Counted from the first letter of the stretch, positions 9,123 to 18,562 are shown. The stretch is 64,000 nucleotides of DNA from Vibrio tapetis subsp. quintayensis (GCF_030409945.1 NZ_JAUFQV010000032.1:294736-358735); one strand, 5' to 3'. Made by a program: numbers and translations. Notes: a model not told the origin generated them from the sequence alone.

Positions 9123-10139
9123 TTACTTAACCACAGCATCTACAGGTGTTTCTGCAGGCGCTGCGCCATCTTGCTTACGTTGTCTGTCTTGTAGGCTTTT
9201 CACTACATAAACAGGCCTTGCCTTGGACTCAATAAAAATTCGCCCAATGTATTCGCCCAACAGGCCGATACTCAACAGCTGAATGCCCCCCAAAGCTAAT
9301 TGCACAACCATTATAGTTGGGTAGCCTGACACGGTTTCACCAAAAACCATGGTTTTAACCACAATGAACCCACCAAAAATGAGCGCACCAAGCGCAACAA
9401 TCGAGCCAAAGAAAGTCGCCAGTCGAAGAGGCCTGATAGAGAAGGAGGTGATGCCATCGACAGCTAAACCAAGCAGTTTAAAATAATTCCACTTCGTTTC
9501 GCCTGCGCAGCGAGAATCACGTTGATATTGAATCGTCGCGTGCTCAAAGCCCGGCCACATAAACAAACCTTTCATGTATCGGTTACGTTCAGGCAGTTCA
9601 TTAATGTGTTCCACTACTCTGCGGCTCAATAGGCGAAAATCTCCGACGTTTTCGGGGATATTATTCTTAACTAACGAGTTCAACAGTCGATAGAAAAGCG
9701 CCGCAGACGCGCGCTTCATGCGTGTTTCACCTAAACGCTCGCTACGCTGCATATTTACGACATCATAGCCTTCGCGCCACTTCGCGATCATGTCCGGGAT
9801 AAGCTCTGGCGGATCTTGTAAATCAGCATCAAGCAAGATAACCGTTTGACCTCTGCAGTACTTCAAACCCGCACTCATTGCCGCTTCTTTGCCAAAATTT
9901 CGGCTCAATACGATGCTTCTAGTACACGTAATTTCGTCACTAAAGCCATCAATCACTTCATGGCTTTTATCGGTGCTGCCATCATCGATATACACAATTT
10001 CGCAAGATTCAGGCAGTTCATTTAAAACCTTAACGAGCCTGGCATGGAGAATAGGCAAAACGGTTTTTTCATTAAAGTAGGGAACAATAACCGACAGCAG
10101 AATTTCATCGTTATCTTTGCCGCTCTTTACTAATTCCAC
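9123..10139 (-). CDS. GT2 polyprenyl-phosphate glycosyltransferase (DPM1/GtrB type)
   Basis: Family 2 glycosyltransferase that probably moves a sugar from a nucleotide donor to polyprenyl phosphate at the inner membrane for surface glycan work. Visible: VIVPYFNEKTVLPIL, EIVYIDDGSTDKS, LSRNFGKEAAMSAGL, the metal-site LLDADLQDPPELIPDM, and the acceptor region GDFRLLSRRVVEHI with NRYMKGLFMW. Two membrane segments follow (FFGSIVALGALIFGGFIVV; LALGGIQLLSIGLLGEYIGR), as in GtrB-like proteins. The frame opens at a TTG (10169). A GTG at 10139 behind AAAGGAAATGAA looks like the better start. It stands alone, without glycan-biosynthesis neighbours. Confidence 0.88.
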   Translation of the reverse strand: MELVKSGKDNDEILLSVIVPYFNEKTVLPILHARLVKVLNELPESCEIVYIDDGSTDKSHEVIDGFSDEITCTRSIVLSRNFGKEAAMSAGLKYCRGQTVILLDADLQDPPELIPDMIAKWREGYDVVNMQRSERLGETRMKRASAALFYRLLNSLVKNNIPENVGDFRLLSRRVVEHINELPERNRYMKGLFMWPGFEHATIQYQRDSRCAGETKWNYFKLLGLAVDGITSFSIRPLRLATFFGSIVALGALIFGGFIVVKTMVFGETVSGYPTIMVVQLALGGIQLLSIGLLGEYIGRIFIESKARPVYVVKSLQDRQRKQDGAAPAETPVDAVVK

Positions 10140-10169
10140 TTCATTTCCTTTCAAACTATATTTATCCAA

Positions 10170-10637
10170 ATCGATACTTCACTCACCTATACCGTACGAA
10201 TACCACAATAATGGATAAATGTGAGGAAAATAAGGAGGAAGTGATAAGTAAACACTATATTAGCTAAAGATTGAATTTAAAATAATTTTATATGGAATCA
10301 TTTTGATTGTTATTTACACAAAATATAATAGGTAAAATGAAAAACTCTCATTGATCATACGCTTGAAACATAAACGCTCAGCGAGGGAAGAATAAACACA
10401 CCGTCAATACTCACATATTGTTACACTCTTTCTTCATAGGCCTATTTTGGCTGATATCCACTATTTATTTAAAAGCTCAAACCATTTTATTTAAAGCACT
10501 TAACTAGACTCTACGTAGCCATAATTCGCATCACAATAACGCAACCTAATTCATTAATAAGTAAGACTTTGTGGTAACATCGCCGACATTATCTGACTGC
10601 TGATACGCTGTTTTCAGTCCTCTAAGGAAGCGACGAC
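10170..10637. other. AT-rich intergenic region
   Basis: Divergent gap between the glycosyltransferase and the copper-delivery operon. It is AT-rich and must hold both promoters. I see no hairpin terminator, repeat or convincing small ORF. AAGGAAGCGACGAC just before 10638 supplies the ribosome binding site of the next gene. Confidence 0.5.
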
Positions 10638-11075
10638 ATGATTCAGGCAAAACAATTAATGCCAATGACGTTAGTAGTGGCCGCCCTCGCGACAGGCTTC
10701 TATGCACAAGACCTGCTGACTTTGGTCAAACCCTCTAACGACCCTATCGACCTTTCCCAATATTGCCACCTAAGTAATGAGACCTGTACTCAAGAAGACA
10801 TGAGCGCGCAACTTGAGCAAAATGTCCTTCACCCCTTAAAGCCAACCGTTTTATCCGTAAACTGGCCTAACAGTGATGCCGAACAATTGCGGCTAGAACT
10901 CAATGGTATGGAGATGGAAATGGGCACTCTGCGCTTCCAACTTGATAGAAATGAAGAAGGGGTGTACCAAGGCATTTTATTGTTGCCAGTATGCACCACA
11001 GACAACATGACTTGGTTAGGGCAGATCACAGGAAATAATCAAAAAATGAACGTTGCAATAAGGATGGAACGATGA
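10638..11075 (+). CDS. membrane-anchored FixH/YtkA-like protein of a copper-delivery operon
   Basis: 145 residues with one N-terminal membrane segment (MTLVVAALATGFYAQDLLTL) and a periplasmic domain. That domain has a Cys pair (YCHLSNETC) and the run LELNGMEMEMGTLRFQL, then GVYQGILLLPVCTTDNMTW. The pattern GMxMxMG ... G.Y.G...LP.C....W is like FixH/YtkA-type immunoglobulin folds associated with oxidase copper loading. That assignment is by eye. The stop overlaps the SCO1 start (ATGA), making a three-gene operon with SCO1 and PCuAC. The Met- and Cys-rich patches fit copper handling. Confidence 0.65.
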   Translation: MIQAKQLMPMTLVVAALATGFYAQDLLTLVKPSNDPIDLSQYCHLSNETCTQEDMSAQLEQNVLHPLKPTVLSVNWPNSDAEQLRLELNGMEMEMGTLRFQLDRNEEGVYQGILLLPVCTTDNMTWLGQITGNNQKMNVAIRMER

Positions 11076-11677
11076 ATAAAAACTGGTCACTCGTCATTGT
11101 TGTTGCGTTTGCGCTCGGTTTAGGCACTAAGGCCTACATAGATGAACAAGCAAAAGTACGAGTAGAAACACAGCAAACGCACGCGAACTCCATTAATGGC
11201 CTATTGGTAGGAAAAGACAATAAAAGCATTGATATTTTCGATGGCGAAGACACTCGCGTTCGTGTTGTTTATTTTGGTTTTACGCGCTGCGCAGATGTAT
11301 GCCCAACGTCACTTGCCATGCTTGCTGGTGCGCTAAATGAGTTAGACCCACAACAATTGAACCAATTTAGGCCTATGTTTATCTCGCTCGATCCTGAGAG
11401 AGATGGCGCCGAAGACTCTGCAACCTATGCCCACTATTTTCATCCAAATATCGAAGGGTTATCAGCTCCTTTAACGGTAACCAAACCATTGGCTGACAAA
11501 TATGGCGTGATCTTTCGTAAAACCGAAATGAAAGACTCTGCAATGAAATACACACTTGATCACAGCTCTTATTTCTATTTTCTAAAACCAGATGGAACCC
11601 TGATCTCCAAAGTTCCACACACTTTATCACCAGCACCTATTGTTGCGGCGATGACCTCCATAATGAAGGAACAATAA
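11072..11677 (+). CDS. SCO1/SenC-family copper chaperone
   Basis: Membrane-tethered thioredoxin-fold protein, known in the family for delivering copper or reducing the CuA site of cytochrome oxidase. An N-terminal anchor (LVIVVAFALGLGTKAYI) is followed by the copper-binding CxxxC in YFGFTRCADVCPTSLAM (near residue 75) and the distal His in TLDHSSYFYFLKPDG (near 165). All three metal ligands are present. It overlaps its upstream neighbour by 4 bp and the PCuAC gene by 1 bp, so the three are probably co-translated. Confidence 0.93.
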   Translation: MNKNWSLVIVVAFALGLGTKAYIDEQAKVRVETQQTHANSINGLLVGKDNKSIDIFDGEDTRVRVVYFGFTRCADVCPTSLAMLAGALNELDPQQLNQFRPMFISLDPERDGAEDSATYAHYFHPNIEGLSAPLTVTKPLADKYGVIFRKTEMKDSAMKYTLDHSSYFYFLKPDGTLISKVPHTLSPAPIVAAMTSIMKEQ

Positions 11678-12129
11678 TGAAACTTAAGCCTCTACTGTTA
11701 ACAGCTCTATTGCTAACTCCATTCGCACAGGCGGCGTCTCTTGAACCTCTTGAAGTTCATAACCCTTACGCAAGAGCCACACCGCCCAATGCGCCAGCAA
11801 GTGCGGCCTTTATGATGCTGCACAACAACAATGATGTTGCGCGCTACATTGTTTCAGCGACAAGCGCTGCAGCTGAAAAGGTGGAACTACACAACCATGT
11901 AAAAGAAGGCGATATGATGAAAATGCGCCAAGTCTCTGAAATTGAGATTCCGGCCAACGGTATGGCGACACTGAAACCAGGAAGCCTACACATCATGTTT
12001 TTTGACCTTAAAAAGCCATTTGCTGAAAATGACAGCATTGAGCTTACGCTTACCATGAAAAATGGCGACACCCAAATCATCACAGCTCCGATAAAAAAAG
12101 TGATGAAAGGCATGAAGCATAAGCACTAG
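11677..12129 (+). CDS. periplasmic copper chaperone PCuAC
   Basis: Periplasmic Cu(I) carrier of the PCuAC (DUF461) family, acting with SCO1 in oxidase assembly. A signal peptide (LLLTALLLTPFAQAA) precedes a cupredoxin-like domain with ARATPPNAPASAAFMMLHN, KVELHNHVKEGDMMKMR and the metal motif LKPGSLHIMFFDL (HxM). The C-terminal tail KGMKHKH adds further His/Met. It starts at the last base of the SCO1 stop. The stop codon TAG is the first TAG of a seven-copy heptamer repeat (12124-12172). Confidence 0.92.
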   Translation: MKLKPLLLTALLLTPFAQAASLEPLEVHNPYARATPPNAPASAAFMMLHNNNDVARYIVSATSAAAEKVELHNHVKEGDMMKMRQVSEIEIPANGMATLKPGSLHIMFFDLKKPFAENDSIELTLTMKNGDTQIITAPIKKVMKGMKHKH

Positions 12130-12172
12130 GCACTAGGCACTAGGCACTAGGCACTAGGCGCTAGGCGCTAGG
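12124..12172. repeat. 7 x 7-bp tandem repeat (CACTAGG/CGCTAGG)
   Basis: Seven head-to-tail heptamers: five CACTAGG then two CGCTAGG. The first copy contains the last coding bases and stop codon of the PCuAC gene, so copy-number change would not alter the protein. It lies before the terminator at 12193-12224. Confidence 0.97.
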
Positions 12173-12192
12173 CAAGAATCAACCTCTAAAAC

Positions 12193-12224
12193 AAGAACAG
12201 CGCTGAATCAGCGCTGTTCTTTTA
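12193..12224. terminator. bidirectional terminator
   Basis: Near-perfect hairpin AGAACAGCGCTGA / TCAGCGCTGTTCT followed by TTTTAT. It lies between the convergent copper-chaperone operon and the hybrid kinase gene. Confidence 0.85.
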
Positions 12225-12237
12225 TACAACGAACGTA

Positions 12238-14592
12238 TTAACCTTTGCCACTGTTCGTCTTTTGCTTGCTTCCACCTCCGCTGGTCGAAGAAGAAAAAGG
12301 TGACGATGAGTTTTCCACCAAAAATTCAAACGTAGCGATATGGCTACGCAAAGTATGAGAAAGCTTGCTGAAATTTACAGGCTTAGACACAAATCCATCC
12401 ATTCCTACTTCGAAGCAACGTGTTTTTTCTTCCGCCAACACGTTTGCGGTCAGCGCGACGATCGGCACACGAGCAGTGCTGCCAATTTCCATTTTTCGAA
12501 TCGAGGTTGTCGCTTCAAATCCATCCATAACCGGCATTTGGCAATCCATGAACACCAGGTCGTAATAATTGACGGCACATTTAGACACCGCAATTCGACC
12601 ATTTTTAGCAATATCAACTTCGACACCTAATCTCTGTAGCATTTTTTTCATCACCACTTGATTAGAAAATTGATCTTCCACCAGCAGTATTTGAATCGCA
12701 CTATCACGGGAATCAGGCTGTTGCTCTGGTGGCATACCGACATAGTGAGTCATCACGGGTCTCAGTAAACTGAGAACTCGATGCTCCAACTCTTCATTTC
12801 GGTATGGGCGGCTTAAATAACTATCAATGCCGTGAGGTTTCAAATCTTGATAATCTAATACCTCCGCAGAGATCATAAGAACCGACGGAATAGGCTCAGG
12901 TAACTTTTTATCGAAAGAGGCAGCAAGCTCTACCCCGTCAATCTGCGGCATATTTTTGTCTAACACAATCAGTTGATACGGCATTCCCTCCGATTGAGCG
13001 TCCGCCAGCAGTTTGATAACTTGAGTTTCATCGCCACAACTGTGAACATCCAATCCCATTTTAGACAACTGTAATGATGTAATCTTCATATTAAAGGGGC
13101 TGTCATCCACCACTAAAGCTCGAGGTAACGTCACCTTGTCGTTCTGATCGTATTGATTCAATGCTTCTTGATGAGTCGCTAAACGCAAAGTAAAAAAGAA
13201 ATGGCTGCCTAAACCCGGTTCACTGTCGATCTTTAGATCCCCGCCCATCAAACGAACTAAGTGGCGAGAGAGCCCTAACCGAATACCGGTATTTTTCCGA
13301 CACACAGCCCCGTCACTGTTTTCACAAAACGCTTGCTCAAAAATGGTCTCGTGCTGCTCTTTCGCAATGCCAATACCACTGTCTTTCACTTCTATTAACA
13401 GCGTTTCCGAATCATCGTCGTAAGACAGATGCTGTACATCCAGTAAAACATAACCATTTTCAGTAAATTTAACCGCATTGCTGACCAAGTTCCTTAACAC
13501 TTGACGCAGTCTTGCTTTATCACCCACAAGTTGAGGATTAATACTCGAGTCCACCGTGCACTGAAACAATAACTCCTTCTCTGTGGCCACAGCCCTAAAA
13601 GAGGCATCGATATCTGCAACCATTTCAGCGATATTAATCATGCCTGTACACAGAGATAATTCGCCGACTTCAATTTGAGACAAATCGTGAATGTCATTCA
13701 CCAGATCTTGCAAACTCTCAGCCGTGTGTTGCAGCAAACCGATGTATTCATCAAGCTCAGTTTCACTTGGCTTCTCTTTTAGCAAACTAATCAAGCCAAA
13801 AACACCGTTTAAAGAAGTCCGAATTTCATGACTGACTGTCGCCATTGATTCACTTTTCCGCTTTTTGGCGTCTTCGGCCTCTAAGCAACGATCAGACAAC
13901 TCCAAGAAAGTATTTCGAATTCGGTTAACTGAATGGTTATACCTTTGGATAAAAAGAGTAACTTCATCTTTAAATAGACGGGATTGCAGTTTTATTTTTT
14001 TCGGTAGGCGGTCACCATCCATTTCTTCCACTTGGTTAGCTAACTGCTTTACCGGAACGATAATGCTCTTTTCTAAATAAAGATAGAAACCAAGTAGGAT
14101 AAAAATAGCGAGCAATGCCTGAGTAGAAAAGACACGTCTGAGATGCTCAGCATCAGTCGCGATGGAAAGAGGCGACGCCAGATGGACCGTCATTTTACTG
14201 GTGATAGTGATACCGGTATTATTCTCGGTCAAAATAGGCCAGGTAATAACTTGGCTTGATTCCGAGCCCCCCCCTAAGCTGACCAATTCATGCCAATTAT
14301 TGAATACGGTCACTGACTGCACTTCTGGTAAACGATAAAGCTCTTTTGCGATCCGCTCTGTCTGATACTCATCAGCAGTGATTAAGCTTTGCTTGAGTCT
14401 TGATACATAGTGAGAATCGATCGAAGCGATAACGGCATCACTGCGTGATACTCCACGCTGATAATCCCAAAACGAGTCCGCCAATGTAGAGGTAATAGCA
14501 AACAAGCTCCCAGCCAAGGTAAGCCCTATAAGCAATTGTGTTGCAAGACCCAGCCGAATCTTGGTGTTCAATAAGCCACGAGATAATGCCAT
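12238..14592 (-). CDS. membrane hybrid sensor histidine kinase with two receiver domains
   Basis: 784 residues. Order: TM1 (about 13-37, LATQLLIGLTLAGSLFAITS), a periplasmic sensor of about 110 residues with no recognised fold, TM2 (AILLGFYLYLEK region, about 160-178), and a HAMP-like linker. HisKA follows with the phospho-His in MATVSHEIRTSLNGVFGLIS (near 254), then HATPase (NLVSNAVKFTENGYVLLDV; VKDSGIGIAKE; GIRLGLSRHLVRLMGGDLKI). Two receivers end the protein: RALVVDDSPFN...IVLDKNMPQIDG, and ILLVEDQFSNQ...DLVFMDCQMPVMDGFEA with the Lys in GFVSKPVN. There is no HPt domain, so a separate phosphotransfer protein is expected. No output regulator is next to it. The signal is unknown. Confidence 0.93.
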   Translation of the reverse strand: MALSRGLLNTKIRLGLATQLLIGLTLAGSLFAITSTLADSFWDYQRGVSRSDAVIASIDSHYVSRLKQSLITADEYQTERIAKELYRLPEVQSVTVFNNWHELVSLGGGSESSQVITWPILTENNTGITITSKMTVHLASPLSIATDAEHLRRVFSTQALLAIFILLGFYLYLEKSIIVPVKQLANQVEEMDGDRLPKKIKLQSRLFKDEVTLFIQRYNHSVNRIRNTFLELSDRCLEAEDAKKRKSESMATVSHEIRTSLNGVFGLISLLKEKPSETELDEYIGLLQHTAESLQDLVNDIHDLSQIEVGELSLCTGMINIAEMVADIDASFRAVATEKELLFQCTVDSSINPQLVGDKARLRQVLRNLVSNAVKFTENGYVLLDVQHLSYDDDSETLLIEVKDSGIGIAKEQHETIFEQAFCENSDGAVCRKNTGIRLGLSRHLVRLMGGDLKIDSEPGLGSHFFFTLRLATHQEALNQYDQNDKVTLPRALVVDDSPFNMKITSLQLSKMGLDVHSCGDETQVIKLLADAQSEGMPYQLIVLDKNMPQIDGVELAASFDKKLPEPIPSVLMISAEVLDYQDLKPHGIDSYLSRPYRNEELEHRVLSLLRPVMTHYVGMPPEQQPDSRDSAIQILLVEDQFSNQVVMKKMLQRLGVEVDIAKNGRIAVSKCAVNYYDLVFMDCQMPVMDGFEATTSIRKMEIGSTARVPIVALTANVLAEEKTRCFEVGMDGFVSKPVNFSKLSHTLRSHIATFEFLVENSSSPFSSSTSGGGSKQKTNSGKG

Positions 14593-14971
14593 CTGAAAGC
14601 CTGCTTATTTTTAGTTTTTATGACTTAAGCATAGACGCTAATTAGATGAGAATTGTTACGAATTGACGAACTCAGCCCTAGCCCAAATGACGACTAGCTT
14701 GATTTTGCATTAAATTCAACTAGATGCATAAGTAAATGGATTGTGTCTTTTTTTATTACGCCCCATCGCTCGAGTAACAAATCAGTGCCATCCACACCAT
14801 TCAAAATAGATCATTAAATCAACATTAAACTCCACTTATATTAACCTCAACCTTATATAAAAGATAAATTTTAACCACTTTATAGACAAATTCACCATTA
14901 GCGCTATCATAGCCACGATTCTCTTCTTGTAGAGAGAATACGACTACAATTTAAAAAGTACAGGGACTGAT
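14593..14971. other. sstT leader / divergent promoter region
   Basis: Gap of 379 bp, AT-rich, carrying the promoters of the kinase gene and sstT. A hairpin ATTCTCT (14918-14924) / AGAGAAT (14933-14939) lies about 30 bp before the sstT start and could act in the mRNA leader. AGGGACTG is the sstT ribosome binding site. Confidence 0.5.
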
Positions 14972-16195
14972 ATGAATAATAATTCATCTATGCTGATGAG
15001 ATTTGCCAATGGTAACTTGGTCTACCAAATCTTATTCGGTATCTTTTTTGGTGTGATGCTTGCCATTTTTTCACCAGAAACCGCCGTTAGCGCTCAACTA
15101 CTGGGTAGCCTCTTTGTGGGAGCCTTGAAAGCCGTTGCCCCCATTCTGGTTTTCATTCTAGTTGCCGCGTCGATTGCTAATCAAAAGAAAAATCAACACA
15201 CCAACATGCGCCCAATTATTGGGCTTTACCTAGCAGGTACTCTTTTTGCTTCTCTTACAGCCGTTGTAATGAGTTTTGCATTTCCAACCACTTTAACACT
15301 TGCTGCGGGCGCTCAAGGCGCAACACCACCACAAGGCATTGCTGAAGTGCTGCACACCTTGCTATTTAAGCTTGTCGACAACCCAGTAAACGCACTGATG
15401 AACGCAAACTACATCGGTATTCTTGCTTGGGCGGTGGCTTTAGGTTTAGCGCTTCATCATGCCTCTGATACCACTAAAGCCGTGTTTGAAGACTTAAGCC
15501 AAGGCGTATCTCAAATCGTACGCTTTATCATTCGTTTAGCTCCATTCGGTATTTTCGGCTTGGTTGCTGCAACGTTTGCTACCACCGGTTTTGGTGCCAT
15601 CATGGGTTACGCACAATTACTGATGGTATTGCTTGGTTCTATGGCGTTCATGGCGCTTGTCGTTAACCCTGCGATGGTTTACTTCAAAATACGCCAAAAC
15701 CCCTACCCGCTAGTATTTCAATGCCTACGTGAAAGTGGCGTAACCGCATTTTTCACCCGTTCAAGTGCCGCGAATATTCCTGTCAACATGAACTTGTGTA
15801 AAAAGCTGGATCTTCACGAAGACACTTATTCAGTGTCTATCCCGCTAGGCGCAACCATTAACATGGGTGGCGCTGCCATCACGATTACCGTGCTAACACT
15901 TGCTGCCGTACATACGATGGGCATTCAAATCGATATTATGACGGCTCTATTGCTAAGTATTGTCGCTGCAGTATCAGCTTGTGGTGCTTCTGGGGTTGCT
16001 GGTGGCTCTCTACTGCTCATTCCACTTGCTTGTGGCCTATTTGGTATTTCCAATGACGTGGCAATGCAGGTCGTTGCGGTAGGCTTTATCATTGGTGTAA
16101 TCCAAGATTCTGCTGAAACGGCGCTCAATAGCTCAACAGACGTGGTGTTCACAGCAGCCGTGTGCCAAGCAGAAGAAGCCAAGAACAACGCATAA
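14972..16195 (+). CDS. sstT: serine/threonine:sodium symporter
   Basis: DAACS-family inner-membrane importer of L-serine and L-threonine driven by sodium. 407 residues, the family length, with about nine hydrophobic spans and re-entrant loops. Diagnostic segments are LVYQILFGIFFGVMLAIFSP, the HP1-type serine-rich loop TAFFTRSSAANIPVNMNLC (near 263) and the sodium/substrate site SIPLGATINMGGAAITI (near 288). HP2-type AACGASGVAGGSLLLIPLA-like residues follow near 345. Single gene with its own terminator. Confidence 0.96.
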   Translation: MNNNSSMLMRFANGNLVYQILFGIFFGVMLAIFSPETAVSAQLLGSLFVGALKAVAPILVFILVAASIANQKKNQHTNMRPIIGLYLAGTLFASLTAVVMSFAFPTTLTLAAGAQGATPPQGIAEVLHTLLFKLVDNPVNALMNANYIGILAWAVALGLALHHASDTTKAVFEDLSQGVSQIVRFIIRLAPFGIFGLVAATFATTGFGAIMGYAQLLMVLLGSMAFMALVVNPAMVYFKIRQNPYPLVFQCLRESGVTAFFTRSSAANIPVNMNLCKKLDLHEDTYSVSIPLGATINMGGAAITITVLTLAAVHTMGIQIDIMTALLLSIVAAVSACGASGVAGGSLLLIPLACGLFGISNDVAMQVVAVGFIIGVIQDSAETALNSSTDVVFTAAVCQAEEAKNNA

Positions 16196-16269
16196 TGGCT
16201 GCTCTCATTGAATCACGGTTGATAAGCACCAAACGATGCTGATAAGCCATGATTTAGATAGGCCATAAC

Positions 16270-16307
16270 AAAAAGCCCGCATACAGTTTTCAGTATGCGG
16301 GCTTTTT
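16270..16307. terminator. bidirectional terminator
   Basis: A 15-bp stem (AAAAAGCCCGCATAC with GTATGCGGGCTTTTT) with A- and T-rich flanks, between the convergent sstT and Sel1-repeat genes. Confidence 0.95.
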
Positions 16308-16351
16308 TAATGCTTCGACTTTCAATGGGTAGATGTAGCGTATCCCGCACG

Positions 16352-17485
16352 TTATGAGGACGTTTGTTGCATCCCTTGACTGTAATTTGGGGGCGAGGCT
16401 TGAGTTTGTGGCTCCTGCCCTTTTTGTTGTCCTGCTGAATCAGAAGATGGCGGCATCATAAATTCATCACCATCAACATCAGGAAAATACGTCTCACGTT
16501 TGTACATCTTATTCAGTGCTTTTATCACGGAGTGCTTCTTGATTTTATTCTCTTTCATCCGAATAAGAATTGGCTTAGATACCCCTTGTAAGCCAACGAT
16601 AGAGTCGATCTCAATCTTGCTTGAAATCTCATCCCTACGCTTTTTGGCTTTTTCATAACCAAATTGCGCTGACAAGTATAACCAAATATAGGAAAGCGCG
16701 TATCCGTGGTCAGTATCGACTTTAGCCCACAATTCACCGGCTCGATATTGCGCACGTCCATTACCTGTTTCAGCGGCGACTTCCAACCAATAAGATGCTC
16801 GAACAAAGCTTTGCTCAACGCCGACCCCTTTCTCATAGTCCTGAGCTAAACGTATCATGCCCTCAACGGAGTTTAACTGTGCCGCACGATAATGCCACTC
16901 TGCCGACGCCAAAGGGTTAGGATTAGGATTTGAATCCGCCACACACCAGTCACCCATGTATAACTGGGCATCGATAATGTCTTCGTTAGCGACTTCTTCA
17001 ATCATCACAATAGCAGCTTCAATGTTCTGATCGACACCCAGCCCTTTCAACAAGCATAAACCCGCTTCAAACTGAGCGTGTTTATCACCACCACGAGCTT
17101 GAATTACTTTTGTCCAGTATTTTGATTTTAGCTTTAGTACCGGATGCTCTGAATGCTTCTCACATAATCGAACCATGCTGTACATCGCGATTTCATTGTC
17201 AGCTAGCGAGGCGCGTTCATACCAATGCAAGGCTTCTCTTAAGTTATGCGATTCTGCTTCTTTAGCTAAAAACAGCTGCGTTGGCACATGGCCCGTCTCT
17301 GCCTTATATATTCTTTCTTGGCTTTCACGTTCGCGAGCCGCGAGCATCGCTTTACGATAAGCCGCTTCTCTAGCCAGTTTTTCTGCTTGCTCTCGCTTTT
17401 TTTTCGCCGACAAAGAAAACAACCATATCACGACCAAAAGAAGTGAAATAGCGCCGGCGCCAATCGCGATAGTAATTATATTCAT
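16352..17485 (-). CDS. membrane-anchored Sel1-repeat (TPR-like) protein
   Basis: 377 residues with one N-terminal membrane helix (IGAGAISLLLVVIWLFSLSA) and a charged coiled stretch. Several Sel1-like repeats follow between residues about 60 and 270 (LREALHWYERASLADNEIAM; AQFEAGLCLLKGLGVDQNIE; MIRLAQDYEKGVGVEQSFVR; AQYRAGELWAKVDTDHGYAL). Sel1 proteins scaffold protein-protein contacts; the partner here is unknown. The C-terminal 40 residues are Gln/Ser/Pro-rich and probably disordered. Single gene on the minus strand. Confidence 0.85.
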   Translation of the reverse strand: MNIITIAIGAGAISLLLVVIWLFSLSAKKKREQAEKLAREAAYRKAMLAARERESQERIYKAETGHVPTQLFLAKEAESHNLREALHWYERASLADNEIAMYSMVRLCEKHSEHPVLKLKSKYWTKVIQARGGDKHAQFEAGLCLLKGLGVDQNIEAAIVMIEEVANEDIIDAQLYMGDWCVADSNPNPNPLASAEWHYRAAQLNSVEGMIRLAQDYEKGVGVEQSFVRASYWLEVAAETGNGRAQYRAGELWAKVDTDHGYALSYIWLYLSAQFGYEKAKKRRDEISSKIEIDSIVGLQGVSKPILIRMKENKIKKHSVIKALNKMYKRETYFPDVDGDEFMMPPSSDSAGQQKGQEPQTQASPPNYSQGMQQTSS

Positions 17486-17645
17486 AGGTCACTGTATAAG
17501 GTTTATATCCCCTATAGTGTAACGGTATTAGGGGAAGTTTATTAAACAATTTAGCTCTGAATATTGAAGGGGGTTGTCATTTAGCTAACGTGATTCAGCG
17601 TAGAAATGGGTTATTGGTTGATATAAAAGAGGATTTAAAGTGGGG

Positions 17646-17675
17646 AAAGCCATGGCTCAAATGAACCATGGCTTT
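17646..17675 (-). terminator. terminator-like inverted repeat after malM
   Basis: AAAGCCATGG (17646-17655) and CCATGGCTTT (17666-17675) form a perfect 10-bp stem just past the malM stop on the minus strand. The T tract after it is weak (CTTTCCCC), so termination strength is uncertain. Confidence 0.5.
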
Positions 17676-17686
17676 GTAATAATCAG

Positions 17687-18562
17687 TTACTGTGTATTTG
17701 TGCTATTAACCGCTTTCACAAACACCGATTGCGCGTCTTTAATATTCAGCGCTTTAGCTTCATCAAGCAGGCTTAAGGCTTTCGGAATATTGCCGCTTTC
17801 TACCGCAGTTTTTATGGCATTGTGGTAGTAGGTTTGGGTTTCATCTGTAGCGGATATAGAGTTTTTGGTCTCTGTAGTAGTTTCTTTTATATCTACGGCT
17901 GAAAGTGCAGCTTCTTCTCCATAATAAGTCGTTCTTTCAACTTCATTACTTGAAACTGGCTCTAATGATACCTCAACCAAACCACTGTAACTATGGGCTG
18001 CAACTGGATCATCAATTGCTGGTGGATCGACACGTTTTGCTATTGCAAAAGCTTTTGCTGGGTGGATAAGTACAGTGCTATCTGACACATCTTGATCTGT
18101 TGTATAAATCAAAGCGTACACTTTAGATACATCGCTACCAAAAGACAGGACAACTTCACCTTCTAGCACTTCTCCAGCAATAAAGTCATTACGATCATAA
18201 TCAAACGCTGCAGATTTATACTTGCGTAACAATTTAAAATTTTGATCATAAATAGCTAAATTAGGAGCAAAGACGGACAGATTCTTTACAGGGCTTGAGA
18301 TGCTTAGCTTGCTTGAACGCCCATCATTATCAAAAACAAAGCCCGCAACAGGGCTAACAATGTCCATACTATGTAAACGCTGACTATCAGTGTTGATATC
18401 AAAACTAAAAGAGCTAGATAGCTCAACTGGATTCCAGTTGATTTGACGAACGTTAGACACTTGTTGCATTTCAGCACTTTGTGGTGTCGTCGTTACATCA
18501 GTAGTCGATGCGCAGCCAAACAACGTAAATACGCTAAGAGTAGAGATTAGAACACTTTTCAT
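17687..18562 (-). CDS. malM: maltose-operon periplasmic lipoprotein MalM
   Basis: Periplasmic protein of the maltose regulon, known to bind maltodextrins in its family. The start at 18562 (MKSVLISTLSVFTLFGCAST) gives a lipoprotein signal with lipobox LFGC and has GGAAACC upstream; the frame is open 10 codons further. The N-domain has SSFSFDINTDSQRLHSMDIV and SPVAGFVFDNDGRSS. Later, LIHPAKAFAIAKRVDPPAID is the MalM hallmark. It follows lamB by 74 bp in the same direction, the usual lamB-malM order. Confidence 0.88.
   Translation of the reverse strand: MKSVLISTLSVFTLFGCASTTDVTTTPQSAEMQQVSNVRQINWNPVELSSSFSFDINTDSQRLHSMDIVSPVAGFVFDNDGRSSKLSISSPVKNLSVFAPNLAIYDQNFKLLRKYKSAAFDYDRNDFIAGEVLEGEVVLSFGSDVSKVYALIYTTDQDVSDSTVLIHPAKAFAIAKRVDPPAIDDPVAAHSYSGLVEVSLEPVSSNEVERTTYYGEEAALSAVDIKETTTETKNSISATDETQTYYHNAIKTAVESGNIPKALSLLDEAKALNIKDAQSVFVKAVNSTNTQ

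Noticed and set aside
9009..9194. 61-codon frame at 9009
   Set aside because: It spans the glycosyltransferase terminator and the 3' end of that gene.
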